64,000 bases of DNA from Branchipolynoe longqiensis (lineage: Eukaryota; Annelida; Polychaeta; Phyllodocida; Polynoidae), in contig CM059186.1 of assembly GCA_030323885.1 (NCBI GenBank), positions 169,493,230 to 169,557,229 on the forward strand, written 5' to 3'. The notes below the pieces were generated by a model. That model ran no database searches. It saw only the letters and a list, made by a program, of their open reading frames with translations, and had not been told where the DNA came from. Positions 9,938 through 21,300 of this stretch are shown here, piece after piece (within the stretch, counting starts at the first letter, position 1; each line of letters opens with the position of its first letter). The translations under genes were made by a program, and so were the position numbers.

Positions 9938-10145
9938 TAGTCTCACATGGGGGTTCCTACCTTTATAATTGCCAAAGCATAGATAACTATTCCTATTTCT
10001 GTGGACCCCCGTGTGAGACCTCGCCGCATGCCGCATGCCACATACTGCATGCCGCATACCATGTAGAAGGAATCATGCCATTCGCATACTGCATACCGCA
10101 TGCCACATACCGCATACCGCATACCGCATACCGCGTGAAAGGAAT
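9938..10145 (-). repeat. 7-mer/6-mer repeat family, copy 4 (inverted)
   Basis: 9950-9998 is an inverted match to 2930-2980 (AATTATAAAGGTAGGAACC). 10021-10140 is the reverse-oriented GCATACC/GCATGCC run ending GTGAAAGGAATGC. GTCTCACATGGGGGT (9941) and ACCCCCGTGTGAGAC (10004) form an inverted pair around it. Confidence 0.65.
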
Positions 10146-10149
10146 GCAC

Positions 10150-10800
10150 GCTTTAGCTGCTGCTACGTTTATAACATACAAACTGATTTGTCATGGTCAT
10201 TGGTCCTATTTGGTTAGGGAAACAATGCTTTGGGAGCCGATCCTACATTCTCGATAAATCTGATTTTCACCAAGCTTGGTCGGATTCGATAACAATAGCC
10301 CGAACAACATTCTTCAAAATGCATAGAGTGTTAACATCAAGTAAGATATTAATACAAACAAGGAAGCGTATTCTTCAGTGTTATGTGTGGTCTACTCTAA
10401 TGTATGGGGCTGAGACATGGACAATCTCTAAGAAAATGTACAAACGTTTAGCAGCATTTGAGATGTGGACTTATCGAAGGATGTTGAAAATATCATGGAC
10501 AAAGAAGATCACCAACAAAGAAGTTCTCAGAAAAATTTTAAATAAGAAAAGCTTGTTTGCCACTATACAGACAAAGAAACTTATTTATTTGGGCCACATC
10601 ATTTGTCAGAGTTCAATATACCGTACATTGTTGGAAGGGAAGGTGAGGGAGACCAAGAACATCATGGTTTACAAATATTTCACAGTGGACAGGCTTAAAT
10701 TATTCACAGTCTATCAGAACAGCACACCATCGGGACAAGTGGAGAACCATTGCATCCAACCCTCGACTAGAGGACGGAACTATTGATTGATTGATTGGTC
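10150..10800 (+). pseudogene. RTE-like LINE, 5'-truncated, C-terminal RT fragment
   Basis: The frame 10193-10786 contains a block typical of the C-terminal end of RTE-type non-LTR reverse transcriptases. It reads QTRKRILQCYVWSTLMYG, AETWTISKKMYKRL, FEMWTYRRMLKISW, KITNKEVLRKI and KLIYLGHII. The endonuclease and RT catalytic core (YxDD) are missing, as expected for 5' truncation during target-primed reverse transcription. The 3' end is a short tandem tail (ATTG repeats, 10783-10797), matching the RTE habit of ending in short repeats instead of poly(A). The first residues of the open frame (to about residue 20) do not look homologous. Confidence 0.75.
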
Positions 10801-11280
10801 GGAATGGGAATAAAATCGCTCCGCTCCGACAGACTCGTCTCAGTGTGTCCTCCGACTATGGCCTCCTTTGACTTGGCGGCTTCGGACCCCGGATCTCGGT
10901 CACGGACAGGCAACTCTGTGTAGCTGGAGCATTCTGATTCTCAGAATTAAGTCTAATCTATAATAAATACATGAATTATTTCTTCTCTCAAAATTAGTAA
11001 TTCTTGTATGATTTGAGAAAAGGATAGAGCTCTCTGCTCCAAATTATATTGAATTTCGTCTTTTTCACATTCAGGTTCAATAAACAGTTATAGAATAGCT
11101 CTATGATTATTACCTCTAACATCAGTAATAGAACCATTGAGGTCGAGAGCAGTTCATTGTGCAACATGTTGTCTGGGAAAAGTATTATAGACGATTTCCA
11201 GCATCATCCCCCCCACCCCCTCTAACATCAGTAATAGAACCAGAACAACCAAACAAACAGGTATTGGTAGAAGAAAGGTA
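10801..11280. other. No gene seen
   Basis: Non-coding. A CTCTAACATCAGTAATAGAACC segment occurs twice (about 11118 and 11219), showing a small local duplication. Confidence 0.4.
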
Positions 11281-11289
11281 GTGAAAAAT

Positions 11290-11445
11290 GTCCAATTTGA
11301 ACATCTCTGTCGGGGATCGATCCCACGACCGCTCACCACGGTGGCGGACTCTCCAACCACTAGGCCACCGGGTGCGGCTGTACTTACAGGAACACATGTA
11401 TGGCACCCATGCCTCCTGCCGGGTAAACTGCACGGTCGCACGTCC
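11290..11445 (-). repeat. tRNA-derived SINE
   Basis: On the minus strand, GGTGGCCTAGTGGTTGGAG fits a pol III A box, and GGTCGTGGGATCGATCC about 35 nt downstream fits a B box. The acceptor stem does not pair, so this is a tRNA-related SINE head and not a functional tRNA gene. Confidence 0.6.
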
Positions 11446-11876
11446 GAGCACTCACAACTGTCGGTAACCTGCCAAATAATAACCAGGCATTATCGGAGAA
11501 TAAGAAAGCTTCCTTTTTTCACGATTGTAGATAATGCTACCAAATCCACAAAGCAACAAATGGACTGAGTCGATATTTATTCCTCTGGCTACGGAATACG
11601 GCTTATCTAATACATGAAATAGTTGTAGAAGTGATCGAAGCTGCGGGGCGCATGGTACCAAAAAGACCTGGTGGCGGCGCCACATGCGAGTCTCCGCAGC
11701 GAATATTAAGAGGAAGCCAATTGGTTTAATACATACATATTAATAAGCCTTTAGTAACCAATGTATCACATACGATGCAAACATTCCCAGATCACCATAG
11801 CCAAACCAGCAGTTATTACTTGATGCTTTTATAACCACAATACCAGAGTACTACAAGTATATCATAGATGGTCATC

Positions 11877-12330
11877 ATCATCATCATGCTGTCGGTCGCT
11901 ATGCGACAAAGACTGCTTTCATTACTTGACTGCCGCTCTCCATTTAGCTGTCTGCTGTGAGAGTTGCGTCCATGAGTCGGTCTTAATGTCTCTCAGCTTC
12001 AGGTTTCTCTTGATGGTATCCCTGAACCGGAGACAGGGGCGCCCTCTCTTTCTGTAGCCAGAAGACAGTTGAGAATAGAGGATCTGCTTTGGTAGCCTGT
12101 CTGATGACATCCTCATGAGGTGTCCAGTCCACCGGAGATTCTTTTTGATCAGAAGATCTTCCATAGAGGGCAGCCCCATCCATTTGAGTATTTCCTTATT
12201 CGTCACTTTGTCCATCCAGGTTAGCCTCATGATTGAACGCAGATGTCGCATCATGAAGGCATGCAGCTTTTTCACCTGCCGTCTGTACACTGATGGTACT
12301 GTGGTTATAAAAGGGTTAATTAACAACAGC
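11877..12330 (-). pseudogene. RTE-like LINE, 3' end fragment
   Basis: Minus-strand frame 12326-11922 encodes the C-terminal RT region of a different RTE-type lineage: VYRRQVKKLHAFMMRHLRSI, WMDKVTNKEILKW, LRWTGHLMRM, KRGRPCLRFRDTIKRNLK and SWTQLSQQTAKWRAAVK. The stop is followed by a short 3' UTR ending in an ATG/CAT trinucleotide tail (11876-11887). Everything upstream of the RT C-terminus is absent. A shorter copy of the same 3' end is at 40194-40341. Confidence 0.75.
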
Positions 12331-12832
12331 TGGTTTGGTGATCAGGAAATGTCTGTATTGTATGTGATACGATGGTTACTGCAGGGTTAAACACACTCTA
12401 GAAATACCGTACACCATGTTTATTCTCCGCCAGTTATGTGCTATATAAATACATTATAAAAATATTATTTAACAGAGGGCCTGTAACTTTCGACTTGAAA
12501 ATGCTATTATCACCCCACTCGCTGGAAATCAGTGGCCTGGGCGACTTGGATTTGCCTATCTGAGTGCAATGAGTCGCTGCTGAGCTTGCACGAGCACTAC
12601 TATCACCCTCACTCTCGTCGGAAATGTTGACCATAAATAAACGGTAGGCTAGATTGTTGGCCAGCCGGGGGTATTGATCTCAACCAACATGTAGGCCCTA
12701 TACATGTTACGTTGTCTCTTACAGAGTCTATAATAATACCTATGTAACCTTTATAAACACTATTTTGTGTTCAGCATGGATTGAAGCAGTTTCATCTTGC
12801 AATGTGCATAGACCAAGAAGAGGTCACCAGAG
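12331..12832. other. No gene seen; left flank of provirus A
   Basis: No coding or repeat signal recognised. The last four bases (12829-12832, AGAG) are the target duplication of provirus A. Confidence 0.5.
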
Positions 12833-13103
12833 TGTAAAAATATACGGATTTTCGGTTCAGATTTATATATTGGTAAAGAGCATGATTATTCTTGGGTGAC
12901 AGAATAAGTAAGGGGTTATGTAATCTAATGAGCAATGAGGCCCACTCACATTATGACATGTAATAGACTATGTGAAATATATGTGCATGCATGGTGCCTA
13001 GAGATTAATGAAGAGATGTGGTATATCAGAAGTAGTTTAAGGTTGAAGAAATGTTCCTCTATGTATTCATAAAGAATGCAATTGGAGAAAAAGGACATTT
13101 TAG

Positions 13104-13114
13104 TATATATATAT
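13104..13114 (+). promoter_or_regulatory. TATA-like box in 5' LTR
   Basis: TATATATATAT at LTR offset 271. The related array LTRs have TATATATAAA at the matching place (49671). Confidence 0.5.
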
Positions 13115-13630
13115 GTTTGTAACTGTTTGCAACTATCTGTCACCAGGGTGCCGAATGGCCTAGCACACCAGCCTAATCAACATATACACTGAGGCGCCGC
13201 CTGCAGCTGGGGATGAGTCACCATTACTCAAATGGGGTGGTGCCGCCTCCCAGGCTGTGGGGGGTGTTTTGATTGGCGGGTTGTGGAATGGCCAGTCGCT
13301 CTCTCCCCCCGGGCCCTGACCACACGAGCAGCATAAGATTAATTATTAATGAAAAACAGACCGATGCTCCCGTCACACTGGACATCGGCACTCTTCTCCT
13401 GCCTCTTGAATGAGACAGACCTATTCTTGAGCAGGACCCCAGACACTCTGTCTGATGCTAGCAAAATTCACCTATTCCAATTGAGTGTGTGCAACAACCC
13501 TGGGGCTCTGGTTCCATGGGCTGTAGGCACTGATTTTGAGACTAACTATAGAGACCAATGAGTTGCTGTGTGGACAGAACAGGAGGGGTGAGGGTGATAG
13601 GTCACTGATAGGTGAGCAGGAGTTGTTGCC

Positions 13631-13636
13631 AATAAA
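13631..13636 (+). terminator. AATAAA polyadenylation signal in LTR
   Basis: AATAAA in GCCAATAAAGCACAAC, conserved in both provirus A LTRs (32286) and all array LTRs (50180 in unit 1). Confidence 0.65.
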
Positions 13637-13808
13637 GCACAACATCCTCACTGTCTATCTTTGTCCTTGTCTTCCTTTCTTCCTTATTATGGTTAATGTG
13701 TTAGTAATCTGGGTTCGAATAAGAGCATCACAGGTGATATGAAGGGGGAAGAGTCTGTTGGTATCATCTGGTGTCCAAAACGTGGACGGGCATCCAGAAA
13801 TATCACAG

Positions 13809-13823
13809 TGGCGACCAACGACG
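13809..13823 (+). other. Primer-binding site of provirus A
   Basis: TGGCGACCAACGACG begins 1 nt after the LTR. The array elements read TGGCGACCATGACG at the same place. The TGGCGACC core is what I recall for tRNA-Arg-primed 412/mdg1-type elements; the tRNA identity is inference. Confidence 0.6.
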
Positions 13824-13844
13824 AATTCTGAGACGATTCTCAGA

Positions 13845-13998
13845 GATGACTGAAGAACTTGAAGAGAAGAACCCGTGAGAAGTGCCGCGGCGATGTGAGA
13901 AGTGCCTCGATGACACCTGTGACCCCCGTGATGATGCGAGAATGCCGTGAGGATGACAGACGTGCCCGTGATGACAACAAACACCACCGATGTCCGGG
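13845..13998 (+). pseudogene. Leader ORF start of provirus A with splice donor
   Basis: Homologous to the array leader at 50380-50535: both open with ATGACTGAAGAACTTGAAGA. Here the frame stops after about ten codons, so the leader peptide is broken. The leader ends at CCGG/GTAGGGTTCAGTTTTG, a good 5' splice donor that is also present at 49291-49310. The role as major splice donor is inferred. Confidence 0.5.
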
Positions 13999-13999
13999 T

Positions 14000-15662
14000 A
14001 GGGTTCAGTTTTGTTTTATCGCTTGTTTTGGGCGCTGGGGCGCCGAGATGGGGGTGAGACACTGTGTACTGCTATTTGTAATGAATTTGAAAGCTCTGGT
14101 GTGTGTGTGGAGTTTGATATATGTGTGTGATGCATGTGTGTCGAGATGTGTGTGAATGGGAATGTGTGGCTATATATATGTGTTGATATAGAGGTGACTG
14201 TAGAAATTGATATATATGGTGGTGTGATGTGTATGTGTGTATAATAGAAAACTAAGGGAGATTAAAAATAAGAAAGAATAGCGTGAGTGTGCGCTGTGTC
14301 TGTTTTTCTTGTGCAGGTGCTGGCCGGTAGATAAATTGGTTGTATTATTAATTCGGGGAGTACATAGTGTGTGGAGAGGTCCACCAAGGTTGCCACGCCC
14401 ACACAGTTGCACGGTACGGGTGCGGGCCCGGCGGGGCTGAAACCTAAATATATATTGTGAAGGGGTGTGCACGTGTCGCCGCCAGAACCACATGGTAACT
14501 TTATATAAAAATAAAAAGGCGGGTTGTCCATGGTGTGCGCGCGTCGCCGCCAGATCGGTGTAAGGGAGTGATACCAAATCGCTCAGGACGTTTCTTGTCC
14601 GTTCCTCGTCCGGGTTTCGATTAAAATAATGTCTTTAATGCGAAATTAACGGATGGCAGAGGGGAAATAACGGATGGTAAGAATGAGAAGAAAAAAAATT
14701 TGTTTTATTATATTATTGTGTCCGCTCAGTCAGTTCTTCTCCGATTCGCGTTAAAATAACGTAGTTCGCGTTAAAATAGCATATTTCGCGTTAAATTAAC
14801 GTACGTTAATGGTAGATTGACGTATTTTAAGGATAAAATAACGTATTTACTGTGATGAAGTCGAAAAGTTAGCTAGTAAATAGGAGTGGCGAGGGGGCTG
14901 TAACTAATAGAATATTAGTGGTTGCACTCCTTTTGCTAGGCTAATTACCATGATAGACCGACCTCAGAGGGGTCGGTATATTGTATACTGCTAAACAACC
15001 CACAGGGGTCTGTGTGTGTGGGTGTGGGTGTGAGCTGAGAGAGTGCATGCGCAAGCATACCACCCACCGCCGTGTATAAGCAGCCGGCAGGACTCAAGAG
15101 GACTGCGTGTGTGTGTTGGGTGTGTGTAGGGAGGTCGCACCCAGCATGGCGCGCACCCGCCGTGTGTCTGTGTGTGTGTGGGTGAGCTGGGGGGGCTGCA
15201 ACCACCAGTCACGCCGCACACAGTTAATATCCAGCCGACAGTGATACTGGGCAGTAAAATTAAAGGGCCATACTTCGATAGTTTGTAGTTCTGTCATTGC
15301 AGAGAATAGGTCCTATCGAATTGACTGGGTAGTGGATTTCAGTTGACGACGAAAAGGTTGGTAAGGACACATGTAGCTAACTTTACATATGTAAAGGCAG
15401 ATGTAGAACGGGGTGTTGGTTTTGAGAGTTGTGTGGTTTCAATGGGGTATGCGGCTTTAACGTAGTGGGGGCTGTACCCAGCAGCGAAGCGACCCACCCT
15501 GCCTGGTGTGAGCGAAGCCGCATGCAGCAGCGACGCGCCTGCAGGGGTCTGTGTGTGTGTAGGGGAGTGAGTAGGGGGTGTGTCGAGAGAGTGCGACCTG
15601 AGACGACCCATAGATCGGTGTTGTCAGTGTGTTTTTGGTCTTGTGGATATATACTGAGTGAA
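14000..15662. other. Degenerate internal region of provirus A, low complexity
   Basis: No Gag or Pol motif on either strand. It holds GT-rich stretches (14100-14240, 15005-15190, 15545-15600). Three short tandem copies of TTCGCGTTAAAATAACG occur at about 14745-14800. Two diverged copies of a CAGGGGTCTGTGTGTGTG-containing module lie near 15002 and 15541. Normally gag and pol would begin here, so these genes are deleted or replaced. Confidence 0.5.
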
Positions 15663-15991
15663 TAATGCCCGGTGCACACTGCCCGTATACGACGTAAAAC
15701 TGGCCGTTTCTCGCATAAAACTGGGTTTTAGTCGTTAGGTGTGCGACCCCCGCGCACACTAGACGCATGCGATTCGCGTATAAAACTCAGTTTTATGGCT
15801 TAAAACTCGAGTCGCAAGCGATTCGAAAAATGAATCGGGCCGTTCGAGAAACGCTAGATGTGAGCGGGCAGTCACGTCGTATACGGTATATGTGTGCTAG
15901 CCGGCGACCGGTCGTGTCTGGGTTTTAGCGATAAGCGAATCAGAGGGGCGGAAACGGGTCATGTGACTTTGTCCGTACACAGAGGAAAAAA

Positions 15992-18327
15992 ATGGCGGAC
16001 TGGACGAGCGAAGCCGAGAGTTGTATGGTCGAAATGTGGAGAGATCGCCCGTGTCTCTTCGACGTGTGTAGTCCTGAGTACTCCAATCGAGTAAAGAGGA
16101 TTACTGCGTTGTCTGAAATCACCGCAGAGGTCGGGCAGTCAGGTAAGCATGTTTTTCCGATAGTTTTCACTGTTTTGTTTCGTCAACATGGGTCGTAATG
16201 GGTCGTAAATAACCTACGCTACCTGTTTACCTGTGTTTTAAGTCTGTTGTATCTGTATTTGTGTTGTGCGTTTCCCGATTCCCGTTTCCCGATTAAGGAT
16301 TCATGCGGTTTCTTGTAGTACATGGGTGTCATGAGAGCATCTATAGCCTGTTATCTAGCACGTTCACGTAACTTAGTCGTGAAACTTTAGCATGAAACTT
16401 GGTGGAGAATGCTACATGACAAGATGGCGACCGCAGAATGCTGCAGAATGCCGGCACTTTTAGCATTTCATTAAACTAGAAATTTTAATATATTCTAGCA
16501 ATCTGTACAACCGTGTTCTATATAGAAATTTTAATATGTTCTAGCAATATCACACATGTAGAAATTTTGCACAATGTAAACATTTATTATATACAAATTT
16601 TGCACAATGTAAACATTTATTATATACAATCTGTACAACCGTGTTCTATATGTATTTACAGCCGCTTCAATACAGAAATGGATGACTAACCTACGCACAC
16701 AATATACGCGTCTCCGCAAACAACAGCCGTCGGGCTCGGGGGCCAAACCAATGACAACACGACAGACCTGGATTCACACGTCCTTGTCTTTCCTCACACC
16801 CCACGTCCAGAAACGCCAAAGTTTGAGCAACCACCAGCTCCCCGCCCCAAGCTGCAGCCACGAACCTGATGAGGTAACGATAGCTAACAAACACTAATAT
16901 AATACAGGAATACAGTAATACAATAATATATACAATACTACAGTAATAATAATACAATACAATTGTTCAGCCATCTATATCATGGCCGCCTGCCACGGCA
17001 CAGATCCGGTCGGCGAGTTGACGTACTCGACCAAGTAGTCCCTTTGCGTTTTTGCGCGCTGCGTCGAGTTGGTTCCTGACGGTAGGGGGGCCTGGGTGAG
17101 CACTCTGTCTGATCTCCATGCGCCGGGAATTACAGCGTGCGTCCTGGGATCCTCATAGTCAATATTGCAGGTGGTGCCGATCTTTTCGCGCAGAAAGTTG
17201 TGTAGTGCACAACTGGCCATCACTATGCGCTCCACCTTATCTGGGGAGAGGGCAATGTTCGTCAGGAAAACCCGGAAGCGGTTCGTCAGAATACCGAAGG
17301 CGTTCTCTACAATCCGACGCGCGCGCGACAGGCGATAGTTGTAGATCCTGTGATCTAAGCGCAGGTCCTTGTGGCTGAACGGCTTCATCAGGTATTCCTT
17401 CAGCGGAAACGCGTCGTCGGCGACAATGAAGTGGCCCAGGGGCCGATCGTCTCCGGGGACAGGTTTGGGGGGTGGGAATGCATCGGCATGATTCTCCAGT
17501 TGTTGCTGTAGGGTGCAGCCAGCAAAGACTCCTCCGTCACTGACGCGCCCATTGCACCCCACATCGACGTACAGGAACCGGTAGTCGGCGTCCACCAGAG
17601 CCATCAGCACGATGCTGAACGTGTTCTTGTAGTTGTAGAACGACGATCCCGAGTGTGGAGGTGGCTTGATGTGGATGTGTTTCCCGTCCAAGGCGCCGAT
17701 GCAGTTAGGGAAATTCCGACGTGTCATGAACAGATCCGCAACCTTGCTCCACTCGTCGTGGGTTGACGGGGTCTGCAAAAACAAAAAGACTAAATTGTTA
17801 TGTTTGTTTAAAAAATATTGTGTTTCTCTTTTGTTTCTCAGCACGTGTCGGAGATCGACGACGACGGTGAAACGGAAAGCCTATCATCGGCGCAAGCTGT
17901 CGCAACGATTGAAGACGAACCGGAAGACGAAACGGACACTATCCCGAGCACCCCAAAGTCCATCCAGGATTTTAGGAAAGCCAACAAACGCAAGCGCGTG
18001 GACGCAGACAGCCGAGAGAACGAGCTGATGGAGCTCGTTCTGCTGAATCTAAAAGAAACGCGGGCCGAGCCGGACGATGCCATCTCAGTGTTCACTAAAA
18101 GCATCGGCATGAAGTTGCGAAAGATCAGTGATCCACGCGTCCTGCTTCTTGTCCAGAACGACATAGAGCAGGCGTGCTTTCGCGGCAGTATGAAAATGCT
18201 TGAGATTAAAAACCAACAACAGGACATCGCCCAAGCAAGAGGCACCGCTGGGACAGATGCCGCCGGTTCCTCCTTCTCGTATTTACATATGTTAGGATCA
18301 GATGACTGTAGCGACACTACACATTAA
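15992..18327 (+). CDS. Harbinger MADF/BESS-like DNA-binding protein (3 exons, about 282 aa)
   Basis: Exons 15992-16142, 16662-16873 and 17842-18327 join in phase through GT-AG introns (CAG/GTAAGC, ACAG/CC, GAG/GTAACG, CTCAG/CAC). Exon 1 plus the start of exon 2 form a MADF domain: ADWTSEAESCMVEMW, CLFDVCSPEYSNRVKR, then SIQKWMTNLRTQYTRL. Exon 3 encodes an acidic/Ser region, a basic patch (KANKRKRVDAD) and a C-terminal helix DPRVLLLVQNDIEQACF resembling a BESS motif. PIF/Harbinger elements use a second Myb/SANT- or MADF-like protein with the transposase to bind the ends and enter the nucleus. Intron 2 contains the whole antisense third exon of the transposase. The start codon is preceded by AAAAAA and shared with copy 2 (43536). 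Confidence 0.8.
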
Positions 18328-21300
18328 TTTGGTTTATTGGTCACAGACAACAGCGGCTTGACATAGTCGTGGTCAGTTTTAGTTTTGCTATGGTTCCCCA
18401 TAGCAGTTTCAGGATTTGTTTTGTTGTTTTAGTATGAATCTTATTGAACAGTTACTGAATAGAAATAAGATTTAATAATTACTGTTTTTTGTTTGTTGTT
18501 TGTCGTGAAACAATGACAAGTCACCGACAACATATTTACATATGTTAGGATCTGATGACTGTAGCGACATTCAACATTAAATTGGTTTTTTGGTCTTGAT
18601 CATTGTGACATTCCCATAACATTTAATAATTACTGTTTTTTGTTTGTGGTTTTAGTCAGAATCAAAATGAAAAGTCACCGACAACTGCGGCTGGCCATAG
18701 TCGTGGTCAGTTTCCGTTTTGCTATGTTTACCCATAGCAGTTTCAGGATTTGTTTTGTTGTTTTAGTAGGAATCTTATTGAACAGAAATGAAAAGTCACC
18801 GACAACATATTTACATATGGTAGGAAAGGATGACTGTAGCGACATTCAACATTAATTTGTTTTTTTTGTCTTGATCATTGTAGTATATGGAAGACATGCG
18901 AACACGTTGACGTCCAGTGTGTGAGTACTTTATTCGGCTGCCCGGCCGTTCCAACCTGTGACGTCATACCTAGGTCACTCGCTATACGCACTGTACTTAT
19001 ACCTTACATCTTTCCCCTTTTTTTCTTTTTTTTAAAATTTTTTTATATATATATTTTTTTTTTATATTTACATCGAAATGGCTATGATGTTAACTTGGGG
19101 GTTGCTTCTGTACCACAGGTTTTTGATTATTTGAACTAGTGAACAAAACATAAACAGGTAACTTTTCTTTATAGATGAGCTGGAATACATCCTCTTTATG
19201 ATTTCCCAAACTAGTGGTCCTTTATGGACATTATGATATCAGTTACGTTAGGAAACACCAGAGGAGTTTGGACAACCATGTGAATCTGATATCCAAATTC
19301 TATCAATTTGGGTACATCTTATTACTAATGGTGAAAATCTACTTATGATTATATTCTGGTATCCCTAGTCTGTTAGGTGGTCGTGAGACACGCCCACTTT
19401 TAGTTTTGTAAATATTTGTCACCTTATTGGCCTTTTTGTGTGTGTCGGTAGTTGTTGTATTTTTGGCTCCAGTGTGCGGTGCATTTGTGTTCATGGGTCG
19501 GATCGTGTTTTGCACAGTCGTTGGTATTTTAAACATGTGAACTCGGTTTCGGTGTACCTCCTTACCTGCACAATTTACAATTATATAATCTCTGGGCTTT
19601 GTTATATCTGTTTTTGTAACTGTGCCAGTCCTCCATTTGCCTTCATGTGTTTTGTACCTGACTTGATTTCCAACTTTCAGTACCTTGTGCACTCTCCCAG
19701 CTTTTTTATCATAATAACATTTTTGACTTTCTTGCATTTTTACAATATTTGCTCTCTTAGATTTTTGAACTTGGGGGTGTACCTGTGTTTCAGTCGTGGG
19801 TACTTTAGACCGGAGCCGACGACTCATCAGCAAGTGAGCTGGAGAGGCATTCATGTGTCTAAGAGGAGTATTTCGGTAGTTTAGAAGATACAGGTTGAAA
19901 TCCTGATTATTATCTTCTGCTTTTTTCATCATTTTTTTTATTGTTTGCACATACCGTTCTATTTGACCATTACTCTTAGGGTAATATGGGCTAGAACGGA
20001 TATGATTGAACTTATACGTGGCAACAAAATCTTTGAATTCATGACCTGAAAATTGTGGCCCATTATCAGATACCAACGAGGTTGGTATCCCATAACGTCC
20101 GAATATTTCCTTTAGGGCTTTAATCACTGCCTTGGAAGTTGTAGTTTGCAGCTCTACGACTTCGGGGAATTTGGAATAATAATCCACTAGAATTAGATAG
20201 GTTTTACTTTGGCACTGAAACAAATCAACTCCGACTTTACAAAATGGCATTTCCGGTATGTTGTGAGGACTCATTGGCTCAGCACTCAGGGAATTTCTAT
20301 AATTTTGACACGTACTACACCAAGCTATTTTGTCTTCAATTTGCTGATTCATACCTGGCCAGAAAACATTGTCCCTCGCGAGCTGCTTGCATTTGATTAT
20401 TCCCAAATGGGTTTCGTGCAACAGATTTAATATTTCCTTCTGTAAACTACTGGGGATTATTATTTGTTTTCCTTTAAACAGCATACCATCTGTGCTGACT
20501 ATCTCCTCTTTACATGTAAAGAATGGTTTGGCACATGATTTCACTAAGCTATTTTTTGTGGGCCAACCTTCTTTAGTTAAACGTGTAACCTCAGTGAGGG
20601 TGCTATCTGCTTTTGTAGCTTCAATAATACGTTCGTTCATGTTACGTGCAATGTCGATTGTGGCCACCGAGATTTTGTTGTCGAATAGATTGTTTGGTGT
20701 CATCTTGCTGGTGTGCGCGCATGAGAGTGTGTCTGCAAAAAACATATCTTTACCTTTTGTGTATTTCATTATAATATTATAGTTCTGCAGCCTCATGCGC
20801 ATCCGTTGCATCCGTGCCGACAATAGATGCAATGGTTTTGCCATGATCGCTACAAGCGGTTTATGATCAGTTTCTATTATTACTTCCTTTCCGTAAATGT
20901 ATTCATGGAAACGGACACACCCAAAACATATAGCTAATAGCTCTTTCTCGATCACCGCGTAGCTTGATTGGCACTTATCTAAGGCTTTCGACGCCATAGC
21001 AATCGGTCTACTTTGTTGAAAAATGGCTGCACCCAGACCTGATTTTGAAGCGTCCACCTGCAAGGTGATTTGCTCATTTACGTCATAATATTTCAGCACA
21101 GGTGCTGACATTAACAGCTTTTTCAGTGTGCTAAATGCACTTTCTTGCTCATTTTGCCAAAACCATACTATGTCTTTACACAATACTTGTCTCAACGGTT
21201 TAGAAATTTCGGACAGATTCAGTATAAATTTTCCTACATATCCCACCATGCCTAAAAACCGTTGAACTCCTGCCTTGTCAGTGGGGGTAGGCATTTCAAG

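Larger units (their letters stand above)
12833..13807 (+). repeat. Provirus A 5' LTR
   Basis: Starts TGTAAAAATATACGG and ends AAATATCACA (TG...CA). A TATA-like run at 13104-13114 and AATAAA at 13631-13636 mark U3 and R. The 3' LTR has the same offsets (271 and 798). Confidence 0.9.

Noticed and set aside
11301..11372. tRNA gene
   Set aside because: A and B boxes are present but the acceptor stem does not pair; SINE head.
13349..13561. 70-codon ORF within both provirus A LTRs
   Set aside because: Not preserved in the related array LTRs, and it lies across LTR regulatory sequence.
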